A DNA stretch of 64,000 nucleotides from Pseudomonas sp. Teo4 (GCF_034387475.1 NZ_JAXCIL010000001.1:3224001-3288000); one strand, 5' to 3'. Numbered from the stretch's first letter, positions 19,888 to 28,127 are shown. Notes: generated from the letters alone by a model not told the origin. Numbers and translations: made by a program.

Positions 19888-20885
19888 CATTCAGCTATGG
19901 TGTTCTTGCCGGCGGCCTTGGCCCGGTACAAGGCTTTGTCAGCTCGCACCAGCACCTCCTCGGGGGCCTCACCCTCGCGCAATTGCACCACGCCGTAGCT
20001 CATGGTCAGGCGGCAGTCGCCGACCGGCTCGACCTTGTCCATTACCTGGCGCAACCTCGCCGCTACCTCCAGCGCCTGCTCCAGGGTGGTGTGCGGCATG
20101 ACCATGACAAACTCGTCACCACCCCAACGCGCCAGCAGGTCCAGCTCACGCAGCCCGGTGCGCAGATGCTCGACGACGTCGACCAGTGCCGCGTCGCCCC
20201 GGGCATGGCCATACCGGTCGTTGATAGGCTTGAAATCGTCCAGGTCCATGGCCACCAGCGACAACGGCTGACGGAAACGCTGGGCGCGCTCGCACTCCTG
20301 GTGCAGCACCTTTTCCAGGCGATATCGATTGGCGATGCGGGTCAGCGCATCCCGTTCAGCCAGCTCGCGGTTCTCGTCCAGCTGGCGCTGCAGTTGCTGG
20401 TTCACCCACGACAGCTCGCGGGTACGCTCGGCCACCTGGGTTTCCAGTGACTGGTTCTTTTGCTTGAGCTGCGCCACCAGGCGTTTGCCGGCATCGATAT
20501 TGCGATGGGCACCGAGCATGCGGGCCACCGAACCGTCTTCATTGCGCGCGATGACATGACCACTGTCTTCGATCCACAAATAGCTGCCATCCTGGCAGCG
20601 GCAGCGGTATTCGATCAGGTAGCGCTCGTTGCGCTGATTGATGTAGGCCTCGAAATGCGCCATCACCCGCGGGTAGTCCTCCGGGTGAATCACGCTCTCC
20701 CAGGTCAGTACTGTATTGGCCATGGAGTGGCTGGCATAACCGAGCATGGCGTACCAACCCGGATTTCGATAGACGTAACCGGTATTGGCGTTCCAATCCC
20801 AGATGCCGTCACTGATCAATTCAAACAGCAGGTGCAGTTGTTGTTCGGTAAAGCCGGCAGGCGCCGGTGCTGATTCCTGGTTCAT
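19887..20885 (-). CDS. PAS-domain diguanylate cyclase
   Basis: 332 aa. An N-terminal PAS fold (about 15-135, with YRNPGWYAMLGYA and the PAC-like MLGAHRNIDAGKR) is joined by a coiled coil (about 135-175) to a GGDEF domain. The active site GGDEF (255-259) is intact and preceded by a canonical RxxD inhibitory site (RELD, 246-249) five residues upstream. It should therefore make cyclic di-GMP and be product-inhibited. No EAL domain and no membrane segment are visible, so it is a soluble sensor. It is convergent with lpdV; any link to bkd is unproven. Confidence 0.92.
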   Translation of the reverse strand: MNQESAPAPAGFTEQQLHLLFELISDGIWDWNANTGYVYRNPGWYAMLGYASHSMANTVLTWESVIHPEDYPRVMAHFEAYINQRNERYLIEYRCRCQDGSYLWIEDSGHVIARNEDGSVARMLGAHRNIDAGKRLVAQLKQKNQSLETQVAERTRELSWVNQQLQRQLDENRELAERDALTRIANRYRLEKVLHQECERAQRFRQPLSLVAMDLDDFKPINDRYGHARGDAALVDVVEHLRTGLRELDLLARWGGDEFVMVMPHTTLEQALEVAARLRQVMDKVEPVGDCRLTMSYGVVQLREGEAPEEVLVRADKALYRAKAAGKNTIAE

Positions 20886-21100
20886 GGACGCTCTCCCTGG
20901 TGTCCAGCAACTGCGCCACGTTCAAGGCTGCCGAAACATGTTGATGCTTGCCGCAGACGGCAAGGTCATTCCGCAAAAAGGCAAGCATATTCCGAGCAGA
21001 TGCCCGCCGGAAATAGCCGAAGTGCTCTATTTTCCGGCTTTTCAGCGCTGGCACAGGTTTTGCCCCTACTCCCTGCCTTTTACCTTTCCAAGGAGGAAAC

Positions 21101-21667
21101 ATGCTTATCACATCCACTGGCCTGAACTGGCAGACCAACATTGCCCAACAAAACCGGGTGAGCAGCGAGCTGGCGGTTGCCGAAGCCGTGCAAGTGCGCG
21201 CCCCGGTGACCACCAACAATGCCTCGGCCCAGCAGAACAGTCAGGGCAACACCGCGCAACAGAACGCCGAGGACGCTCGCGAAGAGGCGTTCGCCAAACT
21301 CAAGGTAGCACTGCAGAATCCCGACATTGCCGCACGGCAGCAGGCGAGCGTCAGCAAGCAGGACACCAGCGATGCCGTTCGGGAGTTCCGCGAATACATG
21401 GCCAAGACCCCGGAGCAGAAGGTGCAGGAGAAAGTGCTCGCGGAATTGGGGATGACACCGGAGGAGTATGAAGCCCTACCGCCAGAGCAGAAGCAGAAGA
21501 TCGGTGAGCAGATAGCCCAGCGGATCAAGGAAGACATCGAGATGGACACACAAGTCAAGGTGCAACAGCAGGCGCTTCGTGAAGTCCAAGCGCAGCAAGG
21601 TGCTGACATCGCCACCTCCCAGAGCGCGGATGAGCGCGAAAAAGCCCTGGACGCCATGTCGGTCTGA
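21101..21667 (+). CDS. Conserved-looking hypothetical protein, Gln/Ala-rich
   Basis: 188 aa with an excellent ribosome binding site (AAGGAGGAAAC before the ATG). I recognise no named family. There is no signal peptide or membrane span. Residues 30-65 are Gln/Asn/Ala-rich and probably disordered. The rest is charged and helical, with a motif-like core EFREYMAKTPEQKVQEKVL and LGMTPEEYEALPPEQKQKI and a Gln-rich coiled-coil tail. The N-terminus (MLITSTGLNWQTNIAQQ) is hydrophilic. It lies divergently from the diguanylate cyclase gene. Confidence 0.75.
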   Translation: MLITSTGLNWQTNIAQQNRVSSELAVAEAVQVRAPVTTNNASAQQNSQGNTAQQNAEDAREEAFAKLKVALQNPDIAARQQASVSKQDTSDAVREFREYMAKTPEQKVQEKVLAELGMTPEEYEALPPEQKQKIGEQIAQRIKEDIEMDTQVKVQQQALREVQAQQGADIATSQSADEREKALDAMSV

Positions 21668-21679
21668 CCATCAGGTGGC

Positions 21680-21723
21680 AAGCATGAAAGGGCTTACAGC
21701 AGCGCCGCGCCCTTTCATGCCGG
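21680..21723. terminator. Hairpin between convergent genes
   Basis: Perfect 12-bp arms GCATGAAAGGGC (21682-21693) and GCCCTTTCATGC (21709-21720) around a 15-nt loop, located between two converging genes. There is no U-tract, so it is a weak intrinsic terminator at best. Confidence 0.45.
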
Positions 21724-21732
21724 CACTTCACA

Positions 21733-22455
21733 TCAGACGCGGAAGTAGCCCACCGACGAATCGAACGGCAGTCGCTTGAGTTCGATCTTGTTCAGGTCCA
21801 GCACATCGCGCAGCGCCTGGGTTTCGCCCGGGAAGTTGCGATAGGCCACTTCGTCCAGCACCACGATCGCCCCTTTGGGCATGTACGGCAGGAAGGTTTC
21901 CAGCGCCACCTTGGTCGACTTGTACAGGTCGGTGTCGAGGATCAGCATCGCCACCACCAGGTCCGGGCGGGTCTTCACGAAGGCCGGTACGGTTTCCAGG
22001 ATGTCGCCTTTGACGATCTCGCAACGCGGGATACGGTTGACCGGACGGATCAGGTCGTTGGCCTCGATCATGTCCTGAATCAGCGTCTCGTCGGTGTCGG
22101 AGAACATGCTTTCGTTGATGTCGGCCGGATCTTGTTCGGCATCGATGCTGGCAAAACCGCCGAAGGTGTCGAAACCAATGATCGAACGGTTGATCGCGTA
22201 AGGCTCCAGGATCATCGACAGCTGCATGTACAGCATCAGCGAGTTGCCTTTGTACACACCGCACTCGACGATGGCACCAGGAATATCCTGGACCATCTTG
22301 AACAGTTCGATGCGCGACAGTGCAGCGGTCACGGCGATACGGTTGGCAAACACGAACGGCGCATCAGCCACGTATTGGGCATCGACACGGCTCAGCACGC
22401 TGGCGCGCTTTTCGTTGTACTCGACCTCGGCAGCAGTCAGACGACGCTTGGTCAT
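21733..22455 (-). CDS. TylF/MycF-like SAM-dependent methyltransferase
   Basis: 240 aa. It resembles the TylF (macrocin O-methyltransferase) family: the SAM-binding segment GAIVECGVYKGNSLM, then IGFDTFGGF, then the metal-binding stretch LILDTDLYKSTKVALETFLP and GAIVVLDEVAYRNFPGE. Family members O-methylate sugars and other hydroxylated compounds using a divalent metal. The start codon overlaps the stop of the upstream oxygenase gene (ATGA), so the two are translationally coupled. Substrate is unknown; no glycosyltransferase, NRPS or PKS gene is near. Confidence 0.82.
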   Translation of the reverse strand: MTKRRLTAAEVEYNEKRASVLSRVDAQYVADAPFVFANRIAVTAALSRIELFKMVQDIPGAIVECGVYKGNSLMLYMQLSMILEPYAINRSIIGFDTFGGFASIDAEQDPADINESMFSDTDETLIQDMIEANDLIRPVNRIPRCEIVKGDILETVPAFVKTRPDLVVAMLILDTDLYKSTKVALETFLPYMPKGAIVVLDEVAYRNFPGETQALRDVLDLNKIELKRLPFDSSVGYFRV

Positions 22456-23318
22456 GGGTTAACTCCCTGGAATTGCGAAAAGTCGCTGGCATTGAAAAAG
22501 TCTTTGAAGCCGGCCTCTGCGTCCGAACAGCCGTTGTCGACGTTCGGCGCGCCGCGCTTGTGCAGCAAGTCTTGCAGGTGGATCAGGCGGAAGTCCACGC
22601 TGAAGCGCACCTTGTCGGTGAAGTTGGCAACGGTGCCGTGCAGGTGAGCGCCCGAGAAGATCAGCATCTCACCACTGTTGGCAGCCACACGCAGCTCGGC
22701 GCTGGTATCGATGTCTTCCAGCGGCACTGGGTGCACCCGAGTCTCTTCGGTGATGTTCTGCGAGGCCTTGTGCCGTTGCACGTTGATCCAGTCGTTCAGG
22801 CTCCACTGGGCGGAACTGTTCTGCACCGGCCGATCGAAGTAAGCCGGGTTGATCATCATGGTCTGTTCGGGCTCGATGCTGTACACCGGCATCCAGGTGT
22901 TCACCTGGCTTTCGACGCTGCCGTACCAGGTGTCGCGGTGTGGCTTGTAGGCGTAACTCACACCGGCATGCAGGTAGTCGTAATTGGGTACCACACGCAC
23001 CCGAGGCACGTCGAAGATGTAATCCTTCGGGTCGGCTCCGATCTCGCGAATGAAGTCGCGGATCATCGCCTTGGCGTCTGGGCCGTTGGTGAACTGGCGC
23101 TTCAGCGCGGTGACACGCTCGACGAAGGTTTCCACCGGCATCATCTTGTGCAGTGACTGGTGGTCGGTCTCGCCATCGAACGCGGCAGTGATGCTCTGCC
23201 GGGCCAGGGCGCACAGAGCATGTGCATTACCAAGGCCGGTCTCCAGGAAGATATCGCCCTTGAACAGCGAGCCTCGGTAGTCCGGCTTGTTTTTCACCTG
23301 GTTGACATAAAAATTCAT
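22452..23318 (-). CDS. 2-oxoglutarate/Fe(II) oxygenase-like protein
   Basis: 288 aa from the ATG at 23318 (MNFYVNQVKN), which has GAAGGGG upstream; longer in-frame starts lack a binding site. The pattern fits phytanoyl-CoA-dioxygenase-type non-heme iron enzymes: an HxD pair (H127, D129 in KPHRDTW), a distal histidine near 225-227 (FSGAHLHGT) and an arginine about 11 residues later (KVRFSVD) that could hold 2-oxoglutarate. It would hydroxylate an unknown small molecule. It is paired by overlap with the methyltransferase gene downstream, suggesting hydroxylation followed by O-methylation. Confidence 0.72.
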   Translation of the reverse strand: MNFYVNQVKNKPDYRGSLFKGDIFLETGLGNAHALCALARQSITAAFDGETDHQSLHKMMPVETFVERVTALKRQFTNGPDAKAMIRDFIREIGADPKDYIFDVPRVRVVPNYDYLHAGVSYAYKPHRDTWYGSVESQVNTWMPVYSIEPEQTMMINPAYFDRPVQNSSAQWSLNDWINVQRHKASQNITEETRVHPVPLEDIDTSAELRVAANSGEMLIFSGAHLHGTVANFTDKVRFSVDFRLIHLQDLLHKRGAPNVDNGCSDAEAGFKDFFNASDFSQFQGVNP

Positions 23319-23600
23319 ACTTGCCCCTTCACAACTCATTGAGACCAATGCCCACCGCAGGCTGCGTCGACCGGCAGCGGGGCATGAATTGAAGTGGACG
23401 CAAGGCGACGCACCCTACCCCACGAGGCAGGAACTCCAACCATTGGCGATACGGGTTCATTGCCCGTATCCAGTGACCAAGTGATCGGCATGCTGACAGG
23501 AAACTTTAAGCGCGCGAGTGCCGGCGATCAGGATTTCGCGCCTGAATCTCGAGCAGGAAACAACATGGTGGGGGTGATCTGCAAAACGCTATGCATTAAA

Positions 23601-23677
23601 TGGCGTCCCAGGCAGGAATTGAACCTGCAACCTTCCCCTTAGGAGGGGGATGCTCTATCCAATTGAGCTACTGAGAC
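23601..23677 (-). tRNA. tRNA-Arg(CCT)
   Basis: 77 nt with CCA encoded. The acceptor stem GTCTCAG pairs with CTGGGAC (one G-T), the D-arm has AGCTCAATTGGATAGAGC, the T-arm GGTTCAATTCC, and the anticodon loop CTCCTAA gives CCT, reading AGG. Confidence 0.95.
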
Positions 23678-23798
23678 ACAGACGCCGACAGCGAGCGCTG
23701 CACGACAGGATGGCGATCATGTTAACCAGCGCATTGCCGTTTGTCATGTCTCTATCGGGCTTTTTGCACGTAATCCATTTCCGAGGTTGGCAAGCCGC

Positions 23799-24386
23799 TC
23801 ATTGGATCAGTCGTTCTTGCCTCAGCAAAGCCAGCAACGCCTCAACGGCCACTTCCAACGACGTGGAATTATCCAGCACATGCACGCCCGGTTCATGCTC
23901 GGCTTGCAACAGGGCATTGCGCGCCAGACGCTGCTCCACTTCCTCCGGTGTTTCGCGCCCTCTTGCCAGCAAACGCTGCCGCAACACCTCAGGCGTCACG
24001 GCAATGCACACCGCCAGCATCTCGGGGTAACGCTGCCGCGCCAAGGGCAGGTATGCACGCGAGCCGTTGACCAACACATGCCGCCCCTCACTCAGCCATT
24101 GGTCCACTTGCGAGGGAATACCATAATCCAGTCCATTGGCCCGCCAATGCATGGCAAACGCGCCGGCCTTGCGCAACTCTTCGAAGCGCTCCGGCGTGAC
24201 ACCGTGGGCGGCCTCCCCCTTGGATTCTGCAGATCGGGTGATGACCCGACGGGCAATTTCCACCCCCGCTGCGGCCAATTTCACACGCGACGCATCAATA
24301 AGGGAATCTTTTCCCGAACCCGATGGTCCTACCAGATAGATCAGGCGGCCTGAGGGTGTATTGCGGGCGCTTGCGTCATGTTGCAT
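23799..24386 (-). CDS. phnN: Ribose 1,5-bisphosphate phosphokinase PhnN
   Basis: PhnN phosphorylates ribose 1,5-bisphosphate to PRPP, the last step of the C-P lyase pathway and an alternative route to NAD. The 195-aa product is guanylate-kinase-like: P-loop GPSGSGKDS (20-28), RRVITRSAESKGEAAHG, and FAMHWRANGLDYGIP. The start could be this ATG or a GTG two codons earlier; neither has a strong binding site. No other phn gene is present in the window, so it stands alone. Confidence 0.88.
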   Translation of the reverse strand: MQHDASARNTPSGRLIYLVGPSGSGKDSLIDASRVKLAAAGVEIARRVITRSAESKGEAAHGVTPERFEELRKAGAFAMHWRANGLDYGIPSQVDQWLSEGRHVLVNGSRAYLPLARQRYPEMLAVCIAVTPEVLRQRLLARGRETPEEVEQRLARNALLQAEHEPGVHVLDNSTSLEVAVEALLALLRQERLIQ

Positions 24387-24733
24387 AGCCACTATGCTCT
24401 AAGGAGGGAAACCCGCGCATTCTAGGTGTTTTCCCGGCCCTTTGCTGCGATTTACCAGTTTTTGACGGCAAAGGTCTGACGGTGTGGCGTGCCGGTACAT
24501 GCAAAACTTTTCAAACCAGTGCTCATTTCTGATAATTGGTACTGGCAAAAAGCCTTTATCCGGCTCACTATTTGTCACAGAATTGACGCCAAGGAAACGG
24601 CGACCTTGAGGCAAGATGAGCGCCCAAATTTTTACGACGGTTGAACATTTTGTCGTCGCCACGGTCGTACTTCCACCCCGTGCGGCCAATTTGAGAACCG
24701 CTTCCCCTGAACCAGTAAATCCGGTCAATTTAT
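24387..24733. other. Long intergenic region upstream of amrZ
   Basis: 347 bp with no credible gene, more AT-rich than its surroundings. It contains an AAACTT-N18-TCTGA pair (24503-24531) resembling an AlgU (sigma-22) promoter, and TGGCAAAAAGCC (24543-24554), similar in form to AmrZ target sites. Both are weak inferences, consistent with amrZ being AlgU-dependent and autoregulated in P. aeruginosa. Confidence 0.4.
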
Positions 24734-25060
24734 ATGCGCCCAATGAAACAGGCTATCTATTCGAGCCGCACCGCTGACAAGTTTGTCGTCCGCCTGCCAG
24801 ACGGGATGCGTGAGCGCATTGCCGAGGTAGCGCGCAACCACCACCGCAGCATGAACTCTGAAATCATCGCTCGCCTGGAGCAAAGCCTTATCCAGGAAGG
24901 TGCGCTGGGTGACGAGCTGAGCATGCGCCTGGACAGTCCAGAACTGTCCCTGCATGAGCGCGAGTTGCTGCAACGCTTCCGCCAGCTTTCACACCGCCAG
25001 CAGAATGCGCTGGTAGCCCTCATCGCTCACGATGTGGAAATGGCCGCCGACGCCTCATAA
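24734..25060 (+). CDS. amrZ: Ribbon-helix-helix regulator AmrZ
   Basis: AmrZ (AlgZ) is an Arc-type DNA-binding protein that controls alginate, motility, exopolysaccharide and c-di-GMP genes in Pseudomonas. The 108-aa product has the ribbon-helix-helix ([20 protein letters not shown], then [15 protein letters not shown], residues 15-50) and the C-terminal tetramerisation region ([20 protein letters not shown]). The start context is poor, with no obvious Shine-Dalgarno before the ATG. A strong terminator follows. Confidence 0.93.
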   Translation: MRPMKQAIYSSRTADKFVVRLPDGMRERIAEVARNHHRSMNSEIIARLEQSLIQEGALGDELSMRLDSPELSLHERELLQRFRQLSHRQQNALVALIAHDVEMAADAS

Positions 25061-25079
25061 GGGGCTTCAAGCGAGCATG

Positions 25080-25106
25080 AAAAAGCCAGCGCAAGCTGGC
25101 TTTTTT
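25080..25106 (+). terminator. Intrinsic terminator after amrZ
   Basis: Eleven-bp stem AAAAAGCCAGC / GCTGGCTTTTT with a GCAA loop and a T tract, 20 bp after the amrZ stop codon. The symmetrical A/T flanks could also serve the convergent mgtE transcript. Confidence 0.9.
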
Positions 25107-25173
25107 CGTTGCGGCCACAGAGGCGGCCTTGCGTCTTGAAGGGCTGCGAAGCAGCCCCAACTGGCAACACCCT

Positions 25174-26616
25174 TTACATCAGGAACAGCGTTGCCAACCC
25201 CAGGAAGATGAAGAAGCCGCCACTGTCGGTCACGGCAGTGATCATCACGCTCGACCCCATGGCAGGGTCACGCCCCAGACGGGTCAGGGTCATTGGAATC
25301 AGGACCCCCATGAGCGCCGCAAGCAACAAGTTCAAGGTCATTGCCCCGGTCATCACCAGGCCCAACGACCAACTGCCGTAGAGCCAGAAGGCAACTACAC
25401 CGATCACACCACCCCAGATCAGGCCGTTGAGCAGCGACACCGCCAGCTCCTTGCGCATCAACCGCGCGGTATTGCCCGGCGACACCTGGTCAAGCGCCAT
25501 GGCGCGCACAATCATGGTGATGGTCTGGTTACCCGAGTTCCCCCCGATACCCGCGACAATCGGCATCAACGCCGCCAACGCCACCAGCTTTTCAATCGAG
25601 CCTTCGAACAGGCCAATGACACGGGACGCCAGAAATGCCGTGATCAGGTTGATCGCCAGCCACGCCCAGCGGTTACGCAACGAACGCCAGACCGAGGCGA
25701 AGATGTCTTCCTCTTCGCGCAGACCGGCCATGTTCAGCACTTCGCTCTCGCTCTCCTCACGGATCAGGTCGACCATCTCATCGATGGTCAGACGGCCAAT
25801 CAAGCGGTCGCTCTTATCTACCACCGGCGCGGAAACCAGGTCGTAACGTTCGAAAGCCTGAGCCGCGTCGTAGGCATCTTCCTCAGGCTTGAAGGACACG
25901 GGGTCAGTCGCCATGACCTCCGCCACCTTCTTCTCCGGGTCGTTGACCAACAGACGCTTGATCGGCAGAACGCCTTTGAGAATGCCGTCGTAATCGACTA
26001 CGAACAACTTGTCCGTGTGGTTTGGCAGCTCCTTGAGCCGGCGCAGGTAACGGAGCACCACTTCGAGGCTGACGTCTTCACGGATGGTGACCATCTCGAA
26101 GTCCATCAGCGCACCAACCTGCTCCTCGTCGTAGCTCAGTGCCGAGCGCACGCGCTCACGCTGCTGGGCATCGAGGCTTTCCATGAGCTCGTGAATGACG
26201 TCTCGCGGCAACTCGGGGGCCAGGTCAGCCAGCTCGTCGGCGTCCATCTCCTTGGCGGCGGCCAGCAGCTCGTGATCGTCCATGTCGGCGATCAGGGTTT
26301 GCCGCACGGCGTCGGAGACTTCGAGGAGAATGTCGCCATCGCGATCCGAGCGCACCAGCTGCCAGACCGTCATACGGTCTTCCAGAGGCAATGCTTCGAG
26401 GATGTAGGCGATGTCGGCAGGGTGCAGGTCGTCGAGCTTGCGTTGCAGCTCAACCAGATTCTGACGGTGGACGAGGTTTTCCACCAGGTCGTGGTGATGA
26501 CCTTCCTGACGGTGCGTCAGGTCCTCGACCACACGTTGGCGCTGCAGCAACTCGACCACTTGGGCCAGACGATCCTGCAGGCTCTCTTGGCCTTTCTTTA
26601 CTTCTACTTCAGTCAT
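25174..26616 (-). CDS. mgtE: Magnesium transporter MgtE
   Basis: MgtE is a Mg2+-gated inner-membrane magnesium channel. The 480-aa product has a long N-terminal cytoplasmic domain (about 1-165, helical superhelix), two CBS domains (about 170-290) and five C-terminal membrane helices. The selectivity region is visible as GIGGNSGNQ in the second helix, and the conserved Asp of the last helix as ITAVTDSGGF. The ATG at 26616 (MTEVEVKKGQ) has GGAG nine bases upstream. Confidence 0.94.
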   Translation of the reverse strand: MTEVEVKKGQESLQDRLAQVVELLQRQRVVEDLTHRQEGHHHDLVENLVHRQNLVELQRKLDDLHPADIAYILEALPLEDRMTVWQLVRSDRDGDILLEVSDAVRQTLIADMDDHELLAAAKEMDADELADLAPELPRDVIHELMESLDAQQRERVRSALSYDEEQVGALMDFEMVTIREDVSLEVVLRYLRRLKELPNHTDKLFVVDYDGILKGVLPIKRLLVNDPEKKVAEVMATDPVSFKPEEDAYDAAQAFERYDLVSAPVVDKSDRLIGRLTIDEMVDLIREESESEVLNMAGLREEEDIFASVWRSLRNRWAWLAINLITAFLASRVIGLFEGSIEKLVALAALMPIVAGIGGNSGNQTITMIVRAMALDQVSPGNTARLMRKELAVSLLNGLIWGGVIGVVAFWLYGSWSLGLVMTGAMTLNLLLAALMGVLIPMTLTRLGRDPAMGSSVMITAVTDSGGFFIFLGLATLFLM

Positions 26617-27040
26617 AGGCGAACTCCACTCCCAGCAGCGGAGCACGCCGGGAGAATCAATCGGTCAGATCTTTCTGTATGAATCTTGTTAAGGAGTAAC
26701 TACTGGGTAAGTCCATGGTGGTATTCCACAAGCCCCGGCGGGGCTGACGGGCGCAATCATACACTGCCTAAGCTGTCAGATCGCTTAAATTTTTGGCCAG
26801 AACAATCGTTTGCGCGATAAAGCTAGGACAACGCTCGAAGCTATCAGTGCGACGGCTGTTCAGATGTTAAAAGCACATTTGTTATGTGCCTGCGGGCTTT
26901 CAGTGCTACGTGGGCCTGGGCCGCTATGCAGCCATCGCCGGCAAGCCGGCTCCTACACGAAAGCTTAGTTGCACTTCACAGACAATTCTGCGGCATGAAA
27001 AAACAAAAAGCCCGCTCAAATGAGCGGGCTTCTTGATGTG
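26617..27040. repeat. Intergenic region with one REP element
   Basis: 424 bp without a gene. It holds a single canonical REP unit at 26934-26956 (ATCGCCGGCAAGCCGG and then CTCCTAC) and, at its right end, the terminator of the tRNA-Arg array. The remainder should contain the mgtE promoter; I could not assign it. Confidence 0.7.
27003..27031 (-). terminator. Terminator of the tRNA array
   Basis: Inverted repeat AAGCCCGCTCA / TGAGCGGGCTT; read on the minus strand it is followed by TTTTGTTT. It lies 10 bp past the 3' end of the last tRNA-Arg. Confidence 0.85.
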
Positions 27041-27117
27041 TGGCGGACTCAGGAGGATTCGAACCTCCGACCGCTCGGTTCGTAGCCGAGTACTCTATCC
27101 AGCTGAGCTATGAGTCC
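27041..27117 (-). tRNA. tRNA-Arg(ACG), copy 1
   Basis: 77 nt with CCA. Acceptor GGACTCA / TGAGTCC, anticodon loop CTACGAA (anticodon ACG, read as ICG), T-loop GGTTCGAATCC. Identical in the mature region to the three copies to its right. Confidence 0.96.
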
Positions 27118-27189
27118 GTGGTGGTAGTTTTAGACCAGATTACCACTGGTTGAGTGAAGTCGCCTTGGCAAGCAAAGCCACTTCAAAAG

Positions 27190-27266
27190 TGGCGGACTCA
27201 GGAGGATTCGAACCTCCGACCGCTCGGTTCGTAGCCGAGTACTCTATCCAGCTGAGCTATGAGTCC
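27190..27266 (-). tRNA. tRNA-Arg(ACG), copy 2
   Basis: Second of four identical tRNA genes in a tandem array; the gap to copy 1 is 72 bp and closely resembles the other gaps. Confidence 0.96.
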
Positions 27267-27339
27267 GTAGATGGTAGTTTTAGACCAGGTTACCACTGGT
27301 TGACTGAAGCCGCCTTGGCAAGCAAAGCCACTTCAAAAG

Positions 27340-27416
27340 TGGCGGACTCAGGAGGATTCGAACCTCCGACCGCTCGGTTCGTAGCCGAGTACTCTATCCA
27401 GCTGAGCTATGAGTCC
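27340..27416 (-). tRNA. tRNA-Arg(ACG), copy 3
   Basis: Third copy, exactly 150 bp from copy 2. The spacer (CTTTGCTTGCC... on the minus strand) is nearly identical to the next one. Confidence 0.96.
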
Positions 27417-27489
27417 GTAGATGGTAGTTTTAGACCAGATTACCACTGGTTGTTTGAAGCCGCCTTGACAAGCAAAGCCACTTCAAAAG

Positions 27490-27566
27490 TGGCGGACTCA
27501 GGAGGATTCGAACCTCCGACCGCTCGGTTCGTAGCCGAGTACTCTATCCAGCTGAGCTATGAGTCC
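27490..27566 (-). tRNA. tRNA-Arg(ACG), copy 4 (first transcribed)
   Basis: Fourth copy, 150 bp from copy 3 and closest to the presumed promoter. It is 76 bp downstream of tRNA-Ser(GCT) on the same strand, so all five tRNAs may share a precursor. Confidence 0.96.
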
Positions 27567-27642
27567 GTGTCTTGCTGCGCATTTTAGGTCGCTGAACGAT
27601 TTGGCAAGATGCCTGATCAGCTACAGCGCCCTAAGCGAATAA

Positions 27643-27733
27643 TGGCGGTGAAGGGGGGATTCGAACCCCCGATACCCTTATGAGGTATACTCCCTTAGCA
27701 GGGGAGCGCCTTCGGCCACTCGGCCACCTCACC
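27643..27733 (-). tRNA. tRNA-Ser(GCT)
   Basis: 91 nt with CCA and a long variable arm (class II). Acceptor GGTGAGG / CTTCACC, anticodon loop CTGCTAA gives GCT, T-loop GGTTCGAATCC. It reads AGC and AGU codons. Confidence 0.95.
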
Positions 27734-27805
27734 GCAACACGAGGCGAATATTAAACAGGCTCTTCCTCGTTTGCAACCCTTTTTTTTGAAAAAACTTCAA
27801 AAAAA

Positions 27806-27994
27806 TTAAAGGCTTGGCTCCTCGTCCTTCTCTTTCTTGATTCGCAGGTAGATTTCTTCGCGGTGAACGGCCACTTCTTTAGGGGCGCTGACGCCGATAC
27901 GCACCTGGTTTCCTTTGACGCCGAGCACCGTCACGGTGATCTCGCCGTCTCCAATGATCAGGCTCTCGGCGCACCGACGAGTCAGAATCAACAT
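27806..27994 (-). CDS. csrA: Post-transcriptional regulator CsrA/RsmA
   Basis: CsrA/RsmA dimers bind GGA motifs in mRNA leaders and repress or stabilise them; the Gac/Rsm small RNAs titrate the protein. The 62-aa product starts [16 protein letters not shown] and includes the RNA-binding strand and helix [16 protein letters not shown] with the key Arg44-type residue (HRE). The ATG at 27994 has AAGGAG upstream. Order alaS-lysC-csrA-tRNA-Ser-tRNA-Arg is the usual one for Pseudomonas. Confidence 0.96.
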   Translation of the reverse strand: MLILTRRCAESLIIGDGEITVTVLGVKGNQVRIGVSAPKEVAVHREEIYLRIKKEKDEEPSL

Positions 27995-28127
27995 AGCTTT
28001 CTCCTTACGCAAAACAGTCAGGGATAACAGTCGTTGGTATCAGGGCCGGGTCGTGGACAGGCGACACGGCCTTGGGTCGAATGCCATGCAGGCAGGACAG
28101 GGCCTGCATAACGTTCAGAAACGCGAA

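Noticed and set aside
23447..23471. GATACGGG / CCCGTATC inverted repeat before tRNA-Arg(CCT)
   Set aside because: An eight-base stem without a T tract; too weak to call a terminator or attachment site, and no duplicated tRNA 3' end was found nearby.
23394..23642. 82-codon frame ending in tRNA-Arg(CCT)
   Set aside because: It runs into the tRNA antisense (RQELNLQPSP is a well-known tRNA artefact) and has no binding site.
27150..27587. 145-codon frame with a repeated ADSGGFEPPTARF motif
   Set aside because: The repeats are simply the antisense of the tandem tRNA-Arg genes and their spacers read in frame because the period (150 bp) is divisible by three.
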